From Cohnella endophytica (GTDB lineage: Bacteria > Bacillota > Bacilli > Paenibacillales > Paenibacillaceae), in the NCBI RefSeq assembly GCF_003628305.1, contig NZ_RBZM01000006.1, positions 372,001 to 436,000 on the forward strand: DNA of 64,000 nt, in the 5' to 3' direction. Below, one piece after another: positions 17,516-26,100 of this stretch (position 1 is its first letter; each line of letters begins with the position of its first letter). Position numbers and translations under genes: made by a program. The notes below the pieces were generated by a model. It was not told where the DNA came from and made no database searches. It was given only the letters and a program-made list of their open reading frames with translations.

Positions 17516-18097
17516 ATGAGGAGATTCTACTTAGTATTACTTATTATGGTTATTTTGTTTTTATCGGCTTGTCAATCATCAGAAAAATTAAAGCCGATAA
17601 AAGAAGAAACAATTGATTTCGACATAAACACTGCAATTGAAATGGTTGAGAAGAAAGAAAAAATGATCATTGATTTAGCGTTGAGAGAAAAGGTGTCAAA
17701 ACTGGAGTATAAGGAATTAGAGAAATCTTTTACCGAAGAGTTTGGGAACTATGCTAAGGAAATTTTATCTATATTATTTATCAATAATTTAGATTCCGAG
17801 CCCGAATCAGATCGGTATGTACAACGGAACACGCTATTCCCAACAGTATTCCATAAAGGAATAACGATAACAAATGCGGTCATTTATAAGAGTTACTACG
17901 AGAATGAGTTTTTTAATCAAACTAGATTAAGCATTAAGGAAGAATATTTTGGTGAAGACGAGAAGTTAAAAGATTGGAATAGAGAATATATTTTTTCTCC
18001 CAACGAAGATGGAGAATGGAAATTAAATGGATTTTCTGGAAAAATGAATTTCTTAGGAGAAGAATATAATATGAATTATTTAGATTTAAAGAGGTAA
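17516..18097 (+). CDS. Uncharacterised lipoprotein
   Basis: 193 aa. Signal peptide with lipobox LSAC (Cys 19), then a Lys/Glu-rich region and an acidic, aromatic C-terminal half (WNREYIFSPNEDGEWKLNGFSG). AT-rich. ATG with GGGGAGAG nine bases upstream. Predicted to be tethered to the outer membrane face; no family recognised. Confidence 0.7.
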   Translation: MRRFYLVLLIMVILFLSACQSSEKLKPIKEETIDFDINTAIEMVEKKEKMIIDLALREKVSKLEYKELEKSFTEEFGNYAKEILSILFINNLDSEPESDRYVQRNTLFPTVFHKGITITNAVIYKSYYENEFFNQTRLSIKEEYFGEDEKLKDWNREYIFSPNEDGEWKLNGFSGKMNFLGEEYNMNYLDLKR

Positions 18098-18171
18098 ATA
18101 GTTGAATTATTGAACGCAATGCAAAATTAATTGAATTTGAAAATATTCGTTATATAACTAGGGGGGTGCCT

Positions 18172-18336
18172 ATGCGCAAAAGAGGAACATCAGATAAAGC
18201 CCTGGTGTATGGACTGGCAATAGGAGTTGCATTAGGAACGACTTTTGGTTTCATGTTTGATAACTTTGCTCTCGGTGTGGCAATCGGTATTGCACTTGGA
18301 GCAGGAATCGGTGCATCAGTACAATCCAAGAAGTAA
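18172..18336 (+). CDS. Glycine-zipper membrane protein, 54 aa
   Basis: MRKRGTSDKALVYGLAIGVALG at the N-terminus, then a second G-x-A-I-G-I-A-L-G-A-G-I-G-A segment. The repeated small residues every four positions are a glycine zipper, as in a widespread Bacillus family of two-helix membrane proteins. ATG with AGGGGGG six bases upstream. The stop is five bases before a repeat half. Confidence 0.7.
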   Translation: MRKRGTSDKALVYGLAIGVALGTTFGFMFDNFALGVAIGIALGAGIGASVQSKK

Positions 18337-18339
18337 TAT

Positions 18340-18360
18340 AACTAACGAGGAACTTTTCAA
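18340..18360 (+). repeat. Array repeat 7: left half
   Basis: AACTAACGAGGAACTTTTCAA directly after the glycine-zipper gene. A presumed partner right half is 230 bases away at 18590, with a small gene between them. Confidence 0.65.
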
Positions 18361-18436
18361 GCGAAGAGTTGGCTGTTCTAGTAGCTCGGCTGATTGATTA
18401 TATTGAAGGAAAAACAATAAAAGGAGTGAATCAACT

Positions 18437-18526
18437 TTGAAATGGGATGATAAGAAATGGCAAATAACGGCCGCAGCGATTATCCTCGTCATAATCTTCA
18501 GCATCATGTTGAAATCTTGTGGATAA
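18437..18526 (+). CDS. Single-span membrane peptide, 29 aa
   Basis: TTG start with AAGGAG eight bases upstream. MKWDDKKWQITAAAIILVI then IFSIMLKSCG: a charged N-terminus and one hydrophobic helix. It lies between the left and right halves of array repeat 7. No family recognised. Confidence 0.5.
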   Translation: MKWDDKKWQITAAAIILVIIFSIMLKSCG

Positions 18527-18549
18527 TGCCGCCAGACACTTGCAAGTAC

Positions 18550-18614
18550 GTGCTAAGAGCCTTCTAAGCGGTAGCACCTTTTTCGATAGTTTAAGTAACG
18601 GCAGAATAATTGAG
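18550..18614 (+). repeat. Array repeat 7: hairpin and right half
   Basis: Hairpin GTGCTA / TAGCAC (18550-18587) with a T-run, then TTTAAGTAACGGCAGAATAATTGAG as the right half. Confidence 0.65.
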
Positions 18615-18668
18615 TAGCTATGACGAAATAATTACATAATAATCCTAATCGAGGAGTGACAGTCCCTC

Positions 18669-18839
18669 ATGTCGGAGCAAATAATTCATCTGTTGAGTCA
18701 GGTACTAAGTGAGCTACAGGCAGTAAAAACAGAAGTAGTAAAGAAGGTGGAACAAGACGAACGCTTCGAAGCAAATGTTGACAGGCTCGAAGGTGTGGAA
18801 GACCGGCTAGACTCTATTATGGAAATGCATGAAGATTGA
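18669..18839 (+). CDS. Small coiled-coil protein, 56 aa
   Basis: MSEQIIHLLSQVLSELQAVK at the start and VDRLEGVEDRLDSIMEM near the end. Heptad spacing of Leu, Val and Ile over most of its length predicts a coiled coil. GAGGAGTG lies about eleven bases upstream. Homologues would be small phage- or array-associated proteins, but none is recognised. The stop overlaps a degenerate repeat half. Confidence 0.55.
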   Translation: MSEQIIHLLSQVLSELQAVKTEVVKKVEQDERFEANVDRLEGVEDRLDSIMEMHED

Positions 18840-18862
18840 ACGATAGGGGAGCTATAGTTTTC
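18838..18862 (+). repeat. Array repeat 8: left half at the 3' end of a methyltransferase
   Basis: GAACGATAGGGGAGCTATAGTT. Read on the minus strand, the CTA at 18852-18854 is the stop codon of the methyltransferase gene. Confidence 0.55.
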
Positions 18863-19592
18863 TTGCTTTGACTACAAAAGTTACAGGAAGCATCTTTGCT
18901 CTTTTTGCAAAATCGCTGTTATCATCCCGCGATTGCATAAATTCATCATCAGATTCCTCAATCATTTGCTCAATAGCAAATCCCGCTTTGGCCAACGCAT
19001 TCACATAGGTTGATAGTTTACGATCGGATAATGTTAGCACACCATCATCAAGGGATAACGAATACCAAGATTCATCGAAATAGCATTTATTAAAAACGAG
19101 CATATCATTTTCTGCAACGACACATCTATGTATAGGGTGAGACCAACTGAAAATAAATACACCGTCTTTTTTAAGGTAAGAAGCGATCCGGCAAAAAGTG
19201 CCCTCAAGGTCGGTGGTCCAGCCTATGGCATAAATCGAATAAACAAAGTCAAAATAATCCACCGGTATGCCGCATTCTTCTTCCATCGGAGAACAAATCA
19301 ATTTTGCTGAAAGACCGCATGCCTTCAAATGTTGCGTTGCCTTTTCGATTTGCTTTTCTGAAATATCCACAGCCCATAGTTCAGATGCTTTGCGTTCCCC
19401 CTGATACTGCAAGGATTGACCGTTTCCACAGCCTACCTCCAGCATCTTTTTCCCTGAGACATCGCCAAAAAGCTGGCATTTTTCTTCCGAGACAAATGCT
19501 CCATAAAAAGGAAGCACGATTGCTCCTAAAAATTCATTTCCTTTTGTGTCCCAGTAGAAGCTGTTTGTTTTATAAACAAAATTCTTGTCCAT
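18852..19592 (-). CDS. Class I SAM-dependent methyltransferase (paralogue 1)
   Basis: 246 aa. The SAM-binding motif is KKMLEVGCGNGQSLQYQG (about residues 48-65), with the acidic loop AVDISEKQIEKA and motif III-like DFVYSIYAIGWTTDLEG and FSWSHPIHRC. It resembles small-molecule or ubiquinone-type methyltransferases. It is about 85% identical by eye to the gene at 37391-38224. Identity stops at KARK: here the protein ends KARKL, with its stop codon inside a repeat half, whereas the paralogue continues for 14 more residues. One of the few reversed genes in the array, bracketed by repeat halves. Confidence 0.85.
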   Translation of the reverse strand: MDKNFVYKTNSFYWDTKGNEFLGAIVLPFYGAFVSEEKCQLFGDVSGKKMLEVGCGNGQSLQYQGERKASELWAVDISEKQIEKATQHLKACGLSAKLICSPMEEECGIPVDYFDFVYSIYAIGWTTDLEGTFCRIASYLKKDGVFIFSWSHPIHRCVVAENDMLVFNKCYFDESWYSLSLDDGVLTLSDRKLSTYVNALAKAGFAIEQMIEESDDEFMQSRDDNSDFAKRAKMLPVTFVVKARKL

Positions 19593-19675
19593 GCCGACGC
19601 CCTCCCCAAATATTAATAATATGACCTAAACGTATATCCCGACTTGCGAATTATCCCAAGCCCTCATTGCCCTTC

Positions 19676-19702
19676 TCAACTAACGGGCAGGCTAGTTGAA
19701 GA
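19676..19702 (+). repeat. Array repeat 9: right half
   Basis: TCAACTAACGGGCAGGCTAGTTGA. CAACTA / TAGTTG forms a perfect 6-base dyad around the conserved ACGGGCAGGC. It lies upstream of the start of the reversed methyltransferase gene. Confidence 0.8.
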
Positions 19703-19748
19703 TGATATAATAATATAAATCAGAGTAATAATAAGGAGCCTTACAGTT

Positions 19749-20747
19749 TTGGATGCAAAATGTATTAAATTCTACGAATTCGGTAGCCCTAAAGATGTTT
19801 TAAGAGTTGAAAATAAAAGCATTGAGCCCCCAAAGGATAATGAAGTCCTTGTTCGAATGTTAGCACGTCCTATAAATCCCTCTGACTTAATACCGATTAG
19901 AGGAGCATATTCCAATCGGATTTCTTTGCCCAATATTCCGGGGTACGAAGGAGTTGGAATTGTAGAAGGTGTCGGATCTTTAGTATCTCATAATCTTATT
20001 GGTAAACGTGTTTTACCTTTACGTGGGGAAGGCACTTGGCAAGAGTTTGTTAAGACATCAGCAGAATTTACAGTTGCTATACCAGATTCTATTAATGACT
20101 TTACGGCTTCGCAGATGTATATCAATCCGATTACAGCCATAGTGATTTGTACGGAAGTTTTAAAATTAAGACCTGATGATGTCTTATTGGTTAACGCATG
20201 CGGTTCTTCTATCGGGCATATTTTTGCTCAATTATCTAAGGTTTTTGGTTATAGATTGATTGCAGTTACCAGAAATAATAAACATACAGAAGATTTACTT
20301 CATCTTGGTGCTTCTTATGTGATAGATACCTCTGAAGTTCCGCTTTACGAAACAGTTATGGAATTAACTAATGGAATGGGTGCAGATTCTGCTATTGATT
20401 CCGTTGGAGGTCCATCTGGAAACGATTTGGCTTTTTGTGTTCACCCTAATGGTCATTTTATAACCATCGGTCTTTTATCAGGGGTGCAATTAAACTGGGC
20501 AGATATTATAAATAAAGCAAGAGTGAATGCTAATCTGTTTCATTTACGGAATTGGAATAAAAATGTCTCAGCACATAAATGGCAAGAAATTTTTAACCAT
20601 TTGATAACCCTAATAAATGATAATAGATTAAGTTTGATGATGGCACATTCTCAATACGACTTATTTAACGTAAAGAAGGCTGTTGAGGTTGTTGAATCAT
20701 CTAAAAAAACCAAAGGGAAAGTATTTTTAACAAGCTATCGAAAATGA
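19749..20747 (+). CDS. Enoyl reductase / quinone oxidoreductase-like MDR protein
   Basis: 332 aa, zinc-free medium-chain reductase resembling the mitochondrial enoyl thioester reductase branch. It has ARPINPSDLIPIRGAY, LPNIPGYEGVGIV, TASQMYINPITAI, and the NADPH loop NACGSSIGHIFAQL (about 147-160). Probable NADPH-dependent reduction of an enoyl substrate or quinone. TTG start with AAGGAG eleven bases upstream. AT-rich like its neighbours. A repeat half precedes it and a conventional terminator follows. Confidence 0.85.
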   Translation: MDAKCIKFYEFGSPKDVLRVENKSIEPPKDNEVLVRMLARPINPSDLIPIRGAYSNRISLPNIPGYEGVGIVEGVGSLVSHNLIGKRVLPLRGEGTWQEFVKTSAEFTVAIPDSINDFTASQMYINPITAIVICTEVLKLRPDDVLLVNACGSSIGHIFAQLSKVFGYRLIAVTRNNKHTEDLLHLGASYVIDTSEVPLYETVMELTNGMGADSAIDSVGGPSGNDLAFCVHPNGHFITIGLLSGVQLNWADIINKARVNANLFHLRNWNKNVSAHKWQEIFNHLITLINDNRLSLMMAHSQYDLFNVKKAVEVVESSKKTKGKVFLTSYRK

Positions 20748-20787
20748 TTCTGTTGGGGATTGAGCAGGTGATACAGGAACAGGAGAC

Positions 20788-20820
20788 AAAACGCACATCC
20801 GGTTATCGGATGGGCGTTTT
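20788..20820 (+). terminator. Rho-independent terminator
   Basis: AAAACGCACATCCG / CGGATGGGCGTTTT with a 5-base loop, 40 bases after the oxidoreductase stop. It has no CTAACGGG halves, unlike most gene ends here. Confidence 0.85.
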
Positions 20821-20835
20821 TAGAGAGCTCTACAC

Positions 20836-20864
20836 TTGACTTTTAGGTTAGCAGATTTTGATAC
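20836..20864 (+). promoter_or_regulatory. Promoter candidate for the PepSY protein
   Basis: TTGACT, 17-base spacer, TGATAC. Confidence 0.45.
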
Positions 20865-20929
20865 ATGACTTCTATTCTCCGGTCTTGTTTAATAAGAGTT
20901 ACTGCTTATTAGAAACGGAGACTTAGAAC

Positions 20930-22294
20930 TTGAACCAGACTAGCAGAACCAAAATGATTACGATTTTATTTGCATTTCTATTAATAGGTATTACGGTTTA
21001 TGGATATAAGAAGCATAAAGAGTTGAAACAAGAATTGGATCAATTGCAAAGTGAAAAGCTTCAAAGTACACGTAACTGGGTACAGATGCAAATGATGTAT
21101 GCTGAAACGGTAGATTTGGATCTGGCTAATATTCTAGCTTCGAATTCCGCTTCCTATCGCAAGAAATACTTGAAAGCTGCCTATGAATCCGCCTCCTATA
21201 TGGCGAATATACACTGGTTCAATCCATCTCCAACGATTCTAAATGACTTTCAGTATAATCGCGCTGAGCCATTTTGGAGACAAACAGCAAGTTATTTAGG
21301 TTACTTATTGGATGATGGCGCAGAAACGCTAACGAAGCTTCAGCGACAAAACTTATTAAAGATGCGGAACTTCACACTCAAAACGGGTCCTGCGATGCAT
21401 CAAATACACGAGAACGTGATGTATGGTCCTCATGTGAAAGAAGTTCCCGCGGATGAACTGAGTCGACGATTAACCTCATTAACGAATGAGCTCGATTCCA
21501 ACCCCTTAATCGGCGATAAGGAACCATTGTTCAATGAGTATCTTTACAAATTACACCCTTATCGCCCTCAGGTTGACGTGTTTAAGAATGACAAACGAGT
21601 GTATAAGGAACAATTGCAGTCGAAAGTGAAATCTTTCATGGATTTGCTCTGGAAAGATAAGAGTGATAATCAAATCACGTCGAGCGGCGGGGGTGTGACT
21701 CCTGAGTTTAGAGATAGCCTCAAGTTTTGGTCTGGGAATGGCAAGAAAATGTTCTATGAAGTTGAAATCAGTGTCTCTGGGGCACATATTCTACGCATTT
21801 ATCCAGCTGGAGATGGGCCAAAGAAGCTTGATAATGGACAAATGACTAAGGAAGAAGCCATTAAGTTAGCCCAATCCCTTGTGTTACGTTGGGGGGAGGC
21901 TCCTTTGGTTATCGATCATACATTATCGAAGGGTTCTGTACTCTATGTAACATTTGTTCCTCAAGTTGGAGGAGTTCGTGATCCTGAAGCAATCGTTAAT
22001 GTTACGATCGATACAGCAAAAGGAATTCTGCAGTATTTCGATACGACAGGTTATTATTTGAAAAGAGATCGAAATGTCCAAACGAAAGCAAGCGTACAGC
22101 CTGAGACTGCGCTAAATCAAATAAATGCTGAATTGGAAATTACAGATCGACCCATGCTGATGATTCGTAATGGAAAGCTGGTTTACTCCATCACTGTTAA
22201 AGGATATGACCGGGTCACAAAGGTCTATGTTGACGCTCAAACCGGGAAACAAGTCGATATTGAGTATGAAAGTCTTGATAAGTTGAAAATGTAA
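20930..22294 (+). CDS. YpeB-like PepSY-domain membrane protein
   Basis: 454 aa, close to the length of YpeB, the partner of the spore cortex hydrolase SleB. There is one N-terminal membrane segment (about residues 9-25), a long helical region, and two C-terminal PepSY units (MTKEEAIKLAQSLVLRWG; then VYVDAQTGKQVDIEYE at the end). No sleB lies next to it, so it may be a stand-alone relative rather than the germination protein. TTG start with GGAG ten bases upstream. Confidence 0.7.
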   Translation: MNQTSRTKMITILFAFLLIGITVYGYKKHKELKQELDQLQSEKLQSTRNWVQMQMMYAETVDLDLANILASNSASYRKKYLKAAYESASYMANIHWFNPSPTILNDFQYNRAEPFWRQTASYLGYLLDDGAETLTKLQRQNLLKMRNFTLKTGPAMHQIHENVMYGPHVKEVPADELSRRLTSLTNELDSNPLIGDKEPLFNEYLYKLHPYRPQVDVFKNDKRVYKEQLQSKVKSFMDLLWKDKSDNQITSSGGGVTPEFRDSLKFWSGNGKKMFYEVEISVSGAHILRIYPAGDGPKKLDNGQMTKEEAIKLAQSLVLRWGEAPLVIDHTLSKGSVLYVTFVPQVGGVRDPEAIVNVTIDTAKGILQYFDTTGYYLKRDRNVQTKASVQPETALNQINAELEITDRPMLMIRNGKLVYSITVKGYDRVTKVYVDAQTGKQVDIEYESLDKLKM

Positions 22295-22317
22295 AACCCG
22301 TGTCAGAGCAGACGTCA

Positions 22318-22382
22318 TTGACAAATCAACTACTACGTGTTACTTTGTAGAGGTAGTAAGTATCACTTCATACCTGTGATAC
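22318..22382 (+). promoter_or_regulatory. Promoter and dyad operator of the PadR operon
   Basis: TTGACA (22318-22323), 17-base spacer, TACTTT. Just downstream of the expected start, GTATCAC / GTGATAC (22360-22382) is a perfect 7-base inverted repeat, a likely PadR operator. Confidence 0.55.
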
Positions 22383-22401
22383 AGAATACCAAGGGGTGAT
22401 T

Positions 22402-22731
22402 GTGCTGGAAAATCTAACGGAAATGCTCAAAGGGGCGCTTGAGGGCTGTGTCCTTGAAATTATAAGCCGCAAAGAAATCTATGGCTACGAAATAACGCGG
22501 CGGTTGAACGCCCTCGGCTTTACAGATGTTGTGGAGGGAACGGTGTACACCATCCTGATCCGACTTGAAAAAAACAAGTTGGTGGAGATCACCAAAAAGC
22601 CCTCCGACATTGGACCGCCGCGAAAGTTTTTCGCGATCAACGACGCAGGGCGCGAAGAGCTGCGGAGGTTCTGGGAAAAATGGGAGTTCGTATCATCAAA
22701 AATTAACGAGCTAAAGGAGGGGCAACAATGA
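22402..22731 (+). CDS. PadR family transcriptional regulator
   Basis: 109 aa from the GTG at 22402 (AAGGGG six bases upstream). Typical PadR winged helix: LEGCVLEIISRKEIYGYEITRRL, GTVYTILIRLEKNKLVEI, GPPRKFFAINDAGREEL. It overlaps the next gene by four bases and heads a three-gene operon with two DUF1048 proteins, a common Firmicutes arrangement. GC-richer than surrounding genes. Confidence 0.92.
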   Translation: MLENLTEMLKGALEGCVLEIISRKEIYGYEITRRLNALGFTDVVEGTVYTILIRLEKNKLVEITKKPSDIGPPRKFFAINDAGREELRRFWEKWEFVSSKINELKEGQQ

Positions 22732-23075
22732 ATTTTTGGGAAAAAATCACCGGCAGCGACATGACTAAAGAATTGAAAAATTTTGAATCGCGAGCCAAAA
22801 AGCTGCCGGCTGATTATCAAGCGGCATGGGAAAAAATTAATGCCAATCTTTGGCCGCACTCAGATTTCACCGGTCGCAACCTCATGCCAATTCTTGACGG
22901 TGTTCTTGGCCTGCTCGAAGAAACGGCGGCGGACGGTCAGAGTGTTCAAGAGGTTTTGGGTGACGATATCAAAGGCTTCTGCTCAGCGCTAGCCGGCGAA
23001 GAAGGGGCAAAGTCTTTTCGCGACAAGTGGCGCGAGCAACTCAACAATAATATCGCTAAAAAATTAGGTAAATAG
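22728..23075 (+). CDS. DUF1048 protein 1
   Basis: 115 aa. The family pattern is visible: MNFWEKITGSDMTKELKNFESRAKKLPADYQAAWEKI, then DFTGRNLMPILDGVLGLLEE and GDDIKGFCSALAGE. The helical family is encoded beside PadR regulators and has no settled function. The ATGA overlap with padR implies coupled translation. Confidence 0.88.
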   Translation: MNFWEKITGSDMTKELKNFESRAKKLPADYQAAWEKINANLWPHSDFTGRNLMPILDGVLGLLEETAADGQSVQEVLGDDIKGFCSALAGEEGAKSFRDKWREQLNNNIAKKLGK

Positions 23076-23090
23076 AAGGAGGAGGATAAA

Positions 23091-23441
23091 ATGAAAATAC
23101 GGGATATCATTGAGGGCAAAAAAGAGTGGCGAGCGCACATGGCGCGTGTCAAAGCGCTCCCGCAAGATTATCAGATTGTTTATAAAGAGATTCAAAAATA
23201 TCTCTTTAAGGTCGGCCCTGTTGAGCTAACCGAGGGGACTGGTTTGCTCTCGGGAATTATCGATCTTTTTGAAGAGGGCGCGGCCTTGGGGAAAGGCGTG
23301 CTCAAAGTGACGGGCAGTGACGTAGCGGCTTTCTGCGACGACCTAATCAAAGATTCAAAAACTTACTCTGACATTTATCAAAAATCTGTTGACCAAGAAG
23401 TTTACAAGGCCATAAAAAAGGTTACGGATAAATCAAAGTAA
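23091..23441 (+). CDS. DUF1048 protein 2
   Basis: 116 aa paralogue of the preceding protein: EGKKEWRAHMARVKALPQDYQIVYKEIQKYLF, LSGIIDLFEEGAALGKGVL, GSDVAAFCDDLIKDS. GGAGGAGG lies eight bases upstream, and 15 bases separate it from the first paralogue. Last gene of the PadR operon; array repeat 10 follows its stop codon. Confidence 0.88.
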   Translation: MKIRDIIEGKKEWRAHMARVKALPQDYQIVYKEIQKYLFKVGPVELTEGTGLLSGIIDLFEEGAALGKGVLKVTGSDVAAFCDDLIKDSKTYSDIYQKSVDQEVYKAIKKVTDKSK

Positions 23442-23471
23442 AGGGGGATTAAGATAACCAGGATGTTGCAG

Positions 23472-23552
23472 GACTACGGAGAACTATAGCTGAGGAGCTT
23501 GCCGCGCGGCTGCTCCTTTTTGATTTGTTGAAGTAACGGGCAGGTTAACGGG
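23472..23552 (+). repeat. Array repeat 10: complete
   Basis: Left half GGACTACGGAGAACTATAGCTG; hairpin AGGAGC / GCTCCT with inner GCCG / CGGC (23493-23517) and T-run; right half GAAGTAACGGGCAGGTTAACGGGG. The end may begin another left half (ACGGGGACTAGTT). Confidence 0.82.
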
Positions 23553-23593
23553 GACTAGTTTTAAATAAGCTAAATCGAAAGTATGGTGAAGCC

Positions 23594-24622
23594 GTGAAAG
23601 ATTATCACGAACTTGTACAAGAGCTTGAAAAGAAACTGAAACAGGAACCTGACAACGTCGGTGTCCTGAATGACCTTGCAATAGCCCTGATGGAAGTGCT
23701 CCGATATGAAGATTCGTTTGAATACTTTCGACAAGCAGCTCGGATATTTCCATCTATTCAATCTCTACATAACTTAGCGTTTTTTTATTACGCGGAAGGC
23801 GAGCCCGCAGAAGATGGATGGTGGGCGAGTTCCGAAGATAAAGCTGTCCAGCTACTTGAAATAGCCATTGAACAAAAACCAACATCACACTTCCCCTTTA
23901 CCCTGTTAGGGAGAATTTACGCAGGAAAAGAAGATTACGAAAAAGCGATTCCTCTACTTGAACAAGCAATAACGCTTAAACCAACCCTCGAAAATTTAAA
24001 TAACCTTGGGGTCTGTTTTTATTTCACTTCTAGGCTAAACGAGGCGACTGATTGCTTTCAGCAGGCTAGCCTTTTGAGAGGCGAAAACAATTCCAGTATG
24101 CATCCCTTGCTCAGTTATGGAGTCTGTTTGGCGCGACTTGGAAAACAAAGCGAAGCAAGGCAAGTTGCCAATGAGTTGCTCCGTTTATGCAAGGAATCGG
24201 AATCGGATTTGGATGAAGATTACATTGCATCAATTTTCTACGAAATCTACGATTTTGCCGATGTCATAGAATTGTATCAGCACACGAAATTACGTTATGC
24301 CACCTATTGGATCCCTCAGTATTTGTACGCCCTACATCAGTGCGGCGATAACGCGAAGATGAATGATGTTTTTGACAAGGTGCTGCTTTTTAACGAGAAC
24401 GAAATAGAAGAGACGAATCAGGATGATGACGAGGACTGGGAAGAAGGTCGCAAAGCGGAGTACATCGCAGAACTAAAAGCCGATATTACCTTATACAAAA
24501 CCGTATTTAAAGAAATAAAGGATGGCAAGAGTCCGCCGTCAGAATATAAGCCCAGCATCGAAAGCAACTGCTATTTGTTTGGTTGCACGAGGCACAATAA
24601 TTCAAATTATCTCGAAGACTAA
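23594..24622 (+). CDS. Tetratricopeptide repeat protein
   Basis: 342 aa. At least four TPR-like helical pairs: NVGVLNDLAIALMEVLRYEDSFEYF, HFPFTLLGRIYAGKEDYEKAIPLLEQAITLKP, TLENLNNLGVCFYFTSRLNEATDCF, and a later pair. There is a highly acidic stretch near residues 275-290. No signal peptide, so probably a cytoplasmic protein-interaction protein. GTG start with a poor ribosome binding site. Confidence 0.82.
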   Translation: MKDYHELVQELEKKLKQEPDNVGVLNDLAIALMEVLRYEDSFEYFRQAARIFPSIQSLHNLAFFYYAEGEPAEDGWWASSEDKAVQLLEIAIEQKPTSHFPFTLLGRIYAGKEDYEKAIPLLEQAITLKPTLENLNNLGVCFYFTSRLNEATDCFQQASLLRGENNSSMHPLLSYGVCLARLGKQSEARQVANELLRLCKESESDLDEDYIASIFYEIYDFADVIELYQHTKLRYATYWIPQYLYALHQCGDNAKMNDVFDKVLLFNENEIEETNQDDDEDWEEGRKAEYIAELKADITLYKTVFKEIKDGKSPPSEYKPSIESNCYLFGCTRHNNSNYLED

Positions 24623-24649
24623 ATATATTCAATGCATATGTGATGATTC

Positions 24650-24672
24650 CGCTAACTGTGATCTTTAGCATG
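24650..24672 (+). repeat. Array repeat 11: degenerate left half
   Basis: CGCTAACTGTGATCTTTAGC, about 17 of 21 bases like the left half at 16383. It lies 28 bases after the TPR stop codon. Confidence 0.45.
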
Positions 24673-24763
24673 GGCGTGTTGATAATAAGTCATTGGTGAA
24701 GGATATTTATGATATCCTATTGAAAGCATGATGCGAAAGGTCCAGGAAAGGCAGGTATGTGTC

Positions 24764-25270
24764 ATGAAGCTTATATTTCCACACGTGAACACAGCGGCAG
24801 AAATCGTGGAGGTTGCTCGATTGGCAGCAGAAATATGGCGCGAGTATTATGTATCCATTATTACAATCGAGCAGATTGATTACATGATTGACAAATTCCA
24901 ATCGATTCCAGCGATTACGGATCAGATCCATCATGAGGGCTACGAATATTACTCGATCCATCACGAAGGCTCCGCAGTCGGATATATGTCGGTCAGGCAA
25001 GGAGAGGGGAAGCTTTTCCTAAGCAAGTTTTATATAGGAAAGGAGCACCGGGGACGCGGCTATGCCAACAAAGCGTTGGCATTCCTGGAGCAGCTGTGCA
25101 AAGACCGAAACCTGAGCCATATTTGGCTGACTGCCAATCGTCATAACAAATCCAGTATTGCGGTATATGAGAAAAAAGGCTTCCGGATCGTACGGGAACA
25201 AATTGCGGATATCGGGAATGGATTCGTCATGGATGATTATATTATGGAAAAAGAAATTCCGGTTCCATAA
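24764..25270 (+). CDS. GNAT family N-acetyltransferase
   Basis: 168 aa. The acetyl-CoA loop is KEHRGRGYANKALAFLE (about residues 91-107, RxxGxGxA type), preceded by the beta strand LFLSKFYIG and followed by NRHNKSSIAVYEKKGFRIV. Substrate unknown. Start at the ATG at 24764; the longer frame from 24728 lacks a better site. GC content is intermediate. Array repeat 12 begins at its stop codon. Confidence 0.88.
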   Translation: MKLIFPHVNTAAEIVEVARLAAEIWREYYVSIITIEQIDYMIDKFQSIPAITDQIHHEGYEYYSIHHEGSAVGYMSVRQGEGKLFLSKFYIGKEHRGRGYANKALAFLEQLCKDRNLSHIWLTANRHNKSSIAVYEKKGFRIVREQIADIGNGFVMDDYIMEKEIPVP

Positions 25271-25357
25271 GTTAATAGAGGCAAGACACGATAGTTCAAC
25301 TACATCAGGGCTGCCGCAAGGCAGCCTTTTACTCAACTAAAGGGCAGAATAGTTCCA
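25271..25357 (+). repeat. Array repeat 12: complete
   Basis: Left half (degenerate start) GACACGATAGTTCAAC; hairpin GGCTGCC / GGCAGCC (25309-25326); right half CAACTAAAGGGCAGAATAGTT. Confidence 0.82.
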
Positions 25358-25400
25358 GTATATGGAGTGTTAAGAAAAAGAATTAATCAGGGGGGTGGCA

Positions 25401-25859
25401 ATGTTGAGGGAAATAAAGCACCTAGTTAAGAGTCCATCTAGGATTGGAACCATTATAGGCATGATTGTTATTATATCGAGTCAATCTATTCTTGTATTGA
25501 GATCATGGGATCAGAGGGGGGTATTCTACGCTTCGTTAATGACAGTTCTTCTGTGTTTAGTTGTACTGTTACTCGCATTGTACAGAACATATTTTAAGAA
25601 ACCAACCGAGATATGCTTATCCAATGAGCAAATCATATTAAATGGGAATATAATTCATTCAAGGGATATTAAATTGATAATTACCAGGGGCTACTTTAAG
25701 CCTGTTATTGGGATATTACCTTACAGGAGGAAGATCGTTCCATCTGGTATGGCATTTAGGTATTCAAAGGATGAAGATAGAGGTATCTCGGATTTAAAGA
25801 ATTGGGCAAAAATGAACAATGTAAAGATGGTCAATAAATCGTTTCAAACTTGGATATAA
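25401..25859 (+). CDS. Uncharacterised membrane protein
   Basis: 152 aa from the ATG at 25401 (AGGGGGG eight bases upstream). Two N-terminal membrane segments precede a soluble domain of alternating strands (EQIILNGNIIHSRDIKLII, RKIVPSGMAFRYS) that could be a bacterial PH-like fold. The general plan matches the unrelated-looking gene at 35489. Function unknown. AT-rich. Confidence 0.6.
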   Translation: MLREIKHLVKSPSRIGTIIGMIVIISSQSILVLRSWDQRGVFYASLMTVLLCLVVLLLALYRTYFKKPTEICLSNEQIILNGNIIHSRDIKLIITRGYFKPVIGILPYRRKIVPSGMAFRYSKDEDRGISDLKNWAKMNNVKMVNKSFQTWI

Positions 25860-25960
25860 GTGCATTCCCTAGCGATATTCGGTACGATACGAATGGCATT
25901 TCCTATTAGACTTAAAACTAAAGTGAGTCTATCGCAGTTGCATAAAGTAAAAGTAAAGTT

Positions 25961-26055
25961 TGCGCTTACGGGGAACGTTAGTTCCATAAACACGAAATAA
26001 CGGCAGCCTGCATATAGGCTGCCGTTTTCTTAACTAACGGGCAGTAATGCGTAAC
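25961..26055 (+). repeat. Array repeat 13: complete
   Basis: Left half GCGCTTACGGGGAACGTTAGTTCC; hairpin CGGCAGCCT / AGGCTGCCG (26001-26024) with T-run; right half TAACTAACGGGCAGTAATG. Confidence 0.87.
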
Positions 26056-26100
26056 AAAGATAGTGCGTATCTATATGAAATCGAACAAAGTTGAAATGAG

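Noticed and set aside
20788..20820. Terminator after the quinone-oxidoreductase gene as another array repeat
   Set aside because: It has a good hairpin but no recognisable CTAACGGG halves on either side.
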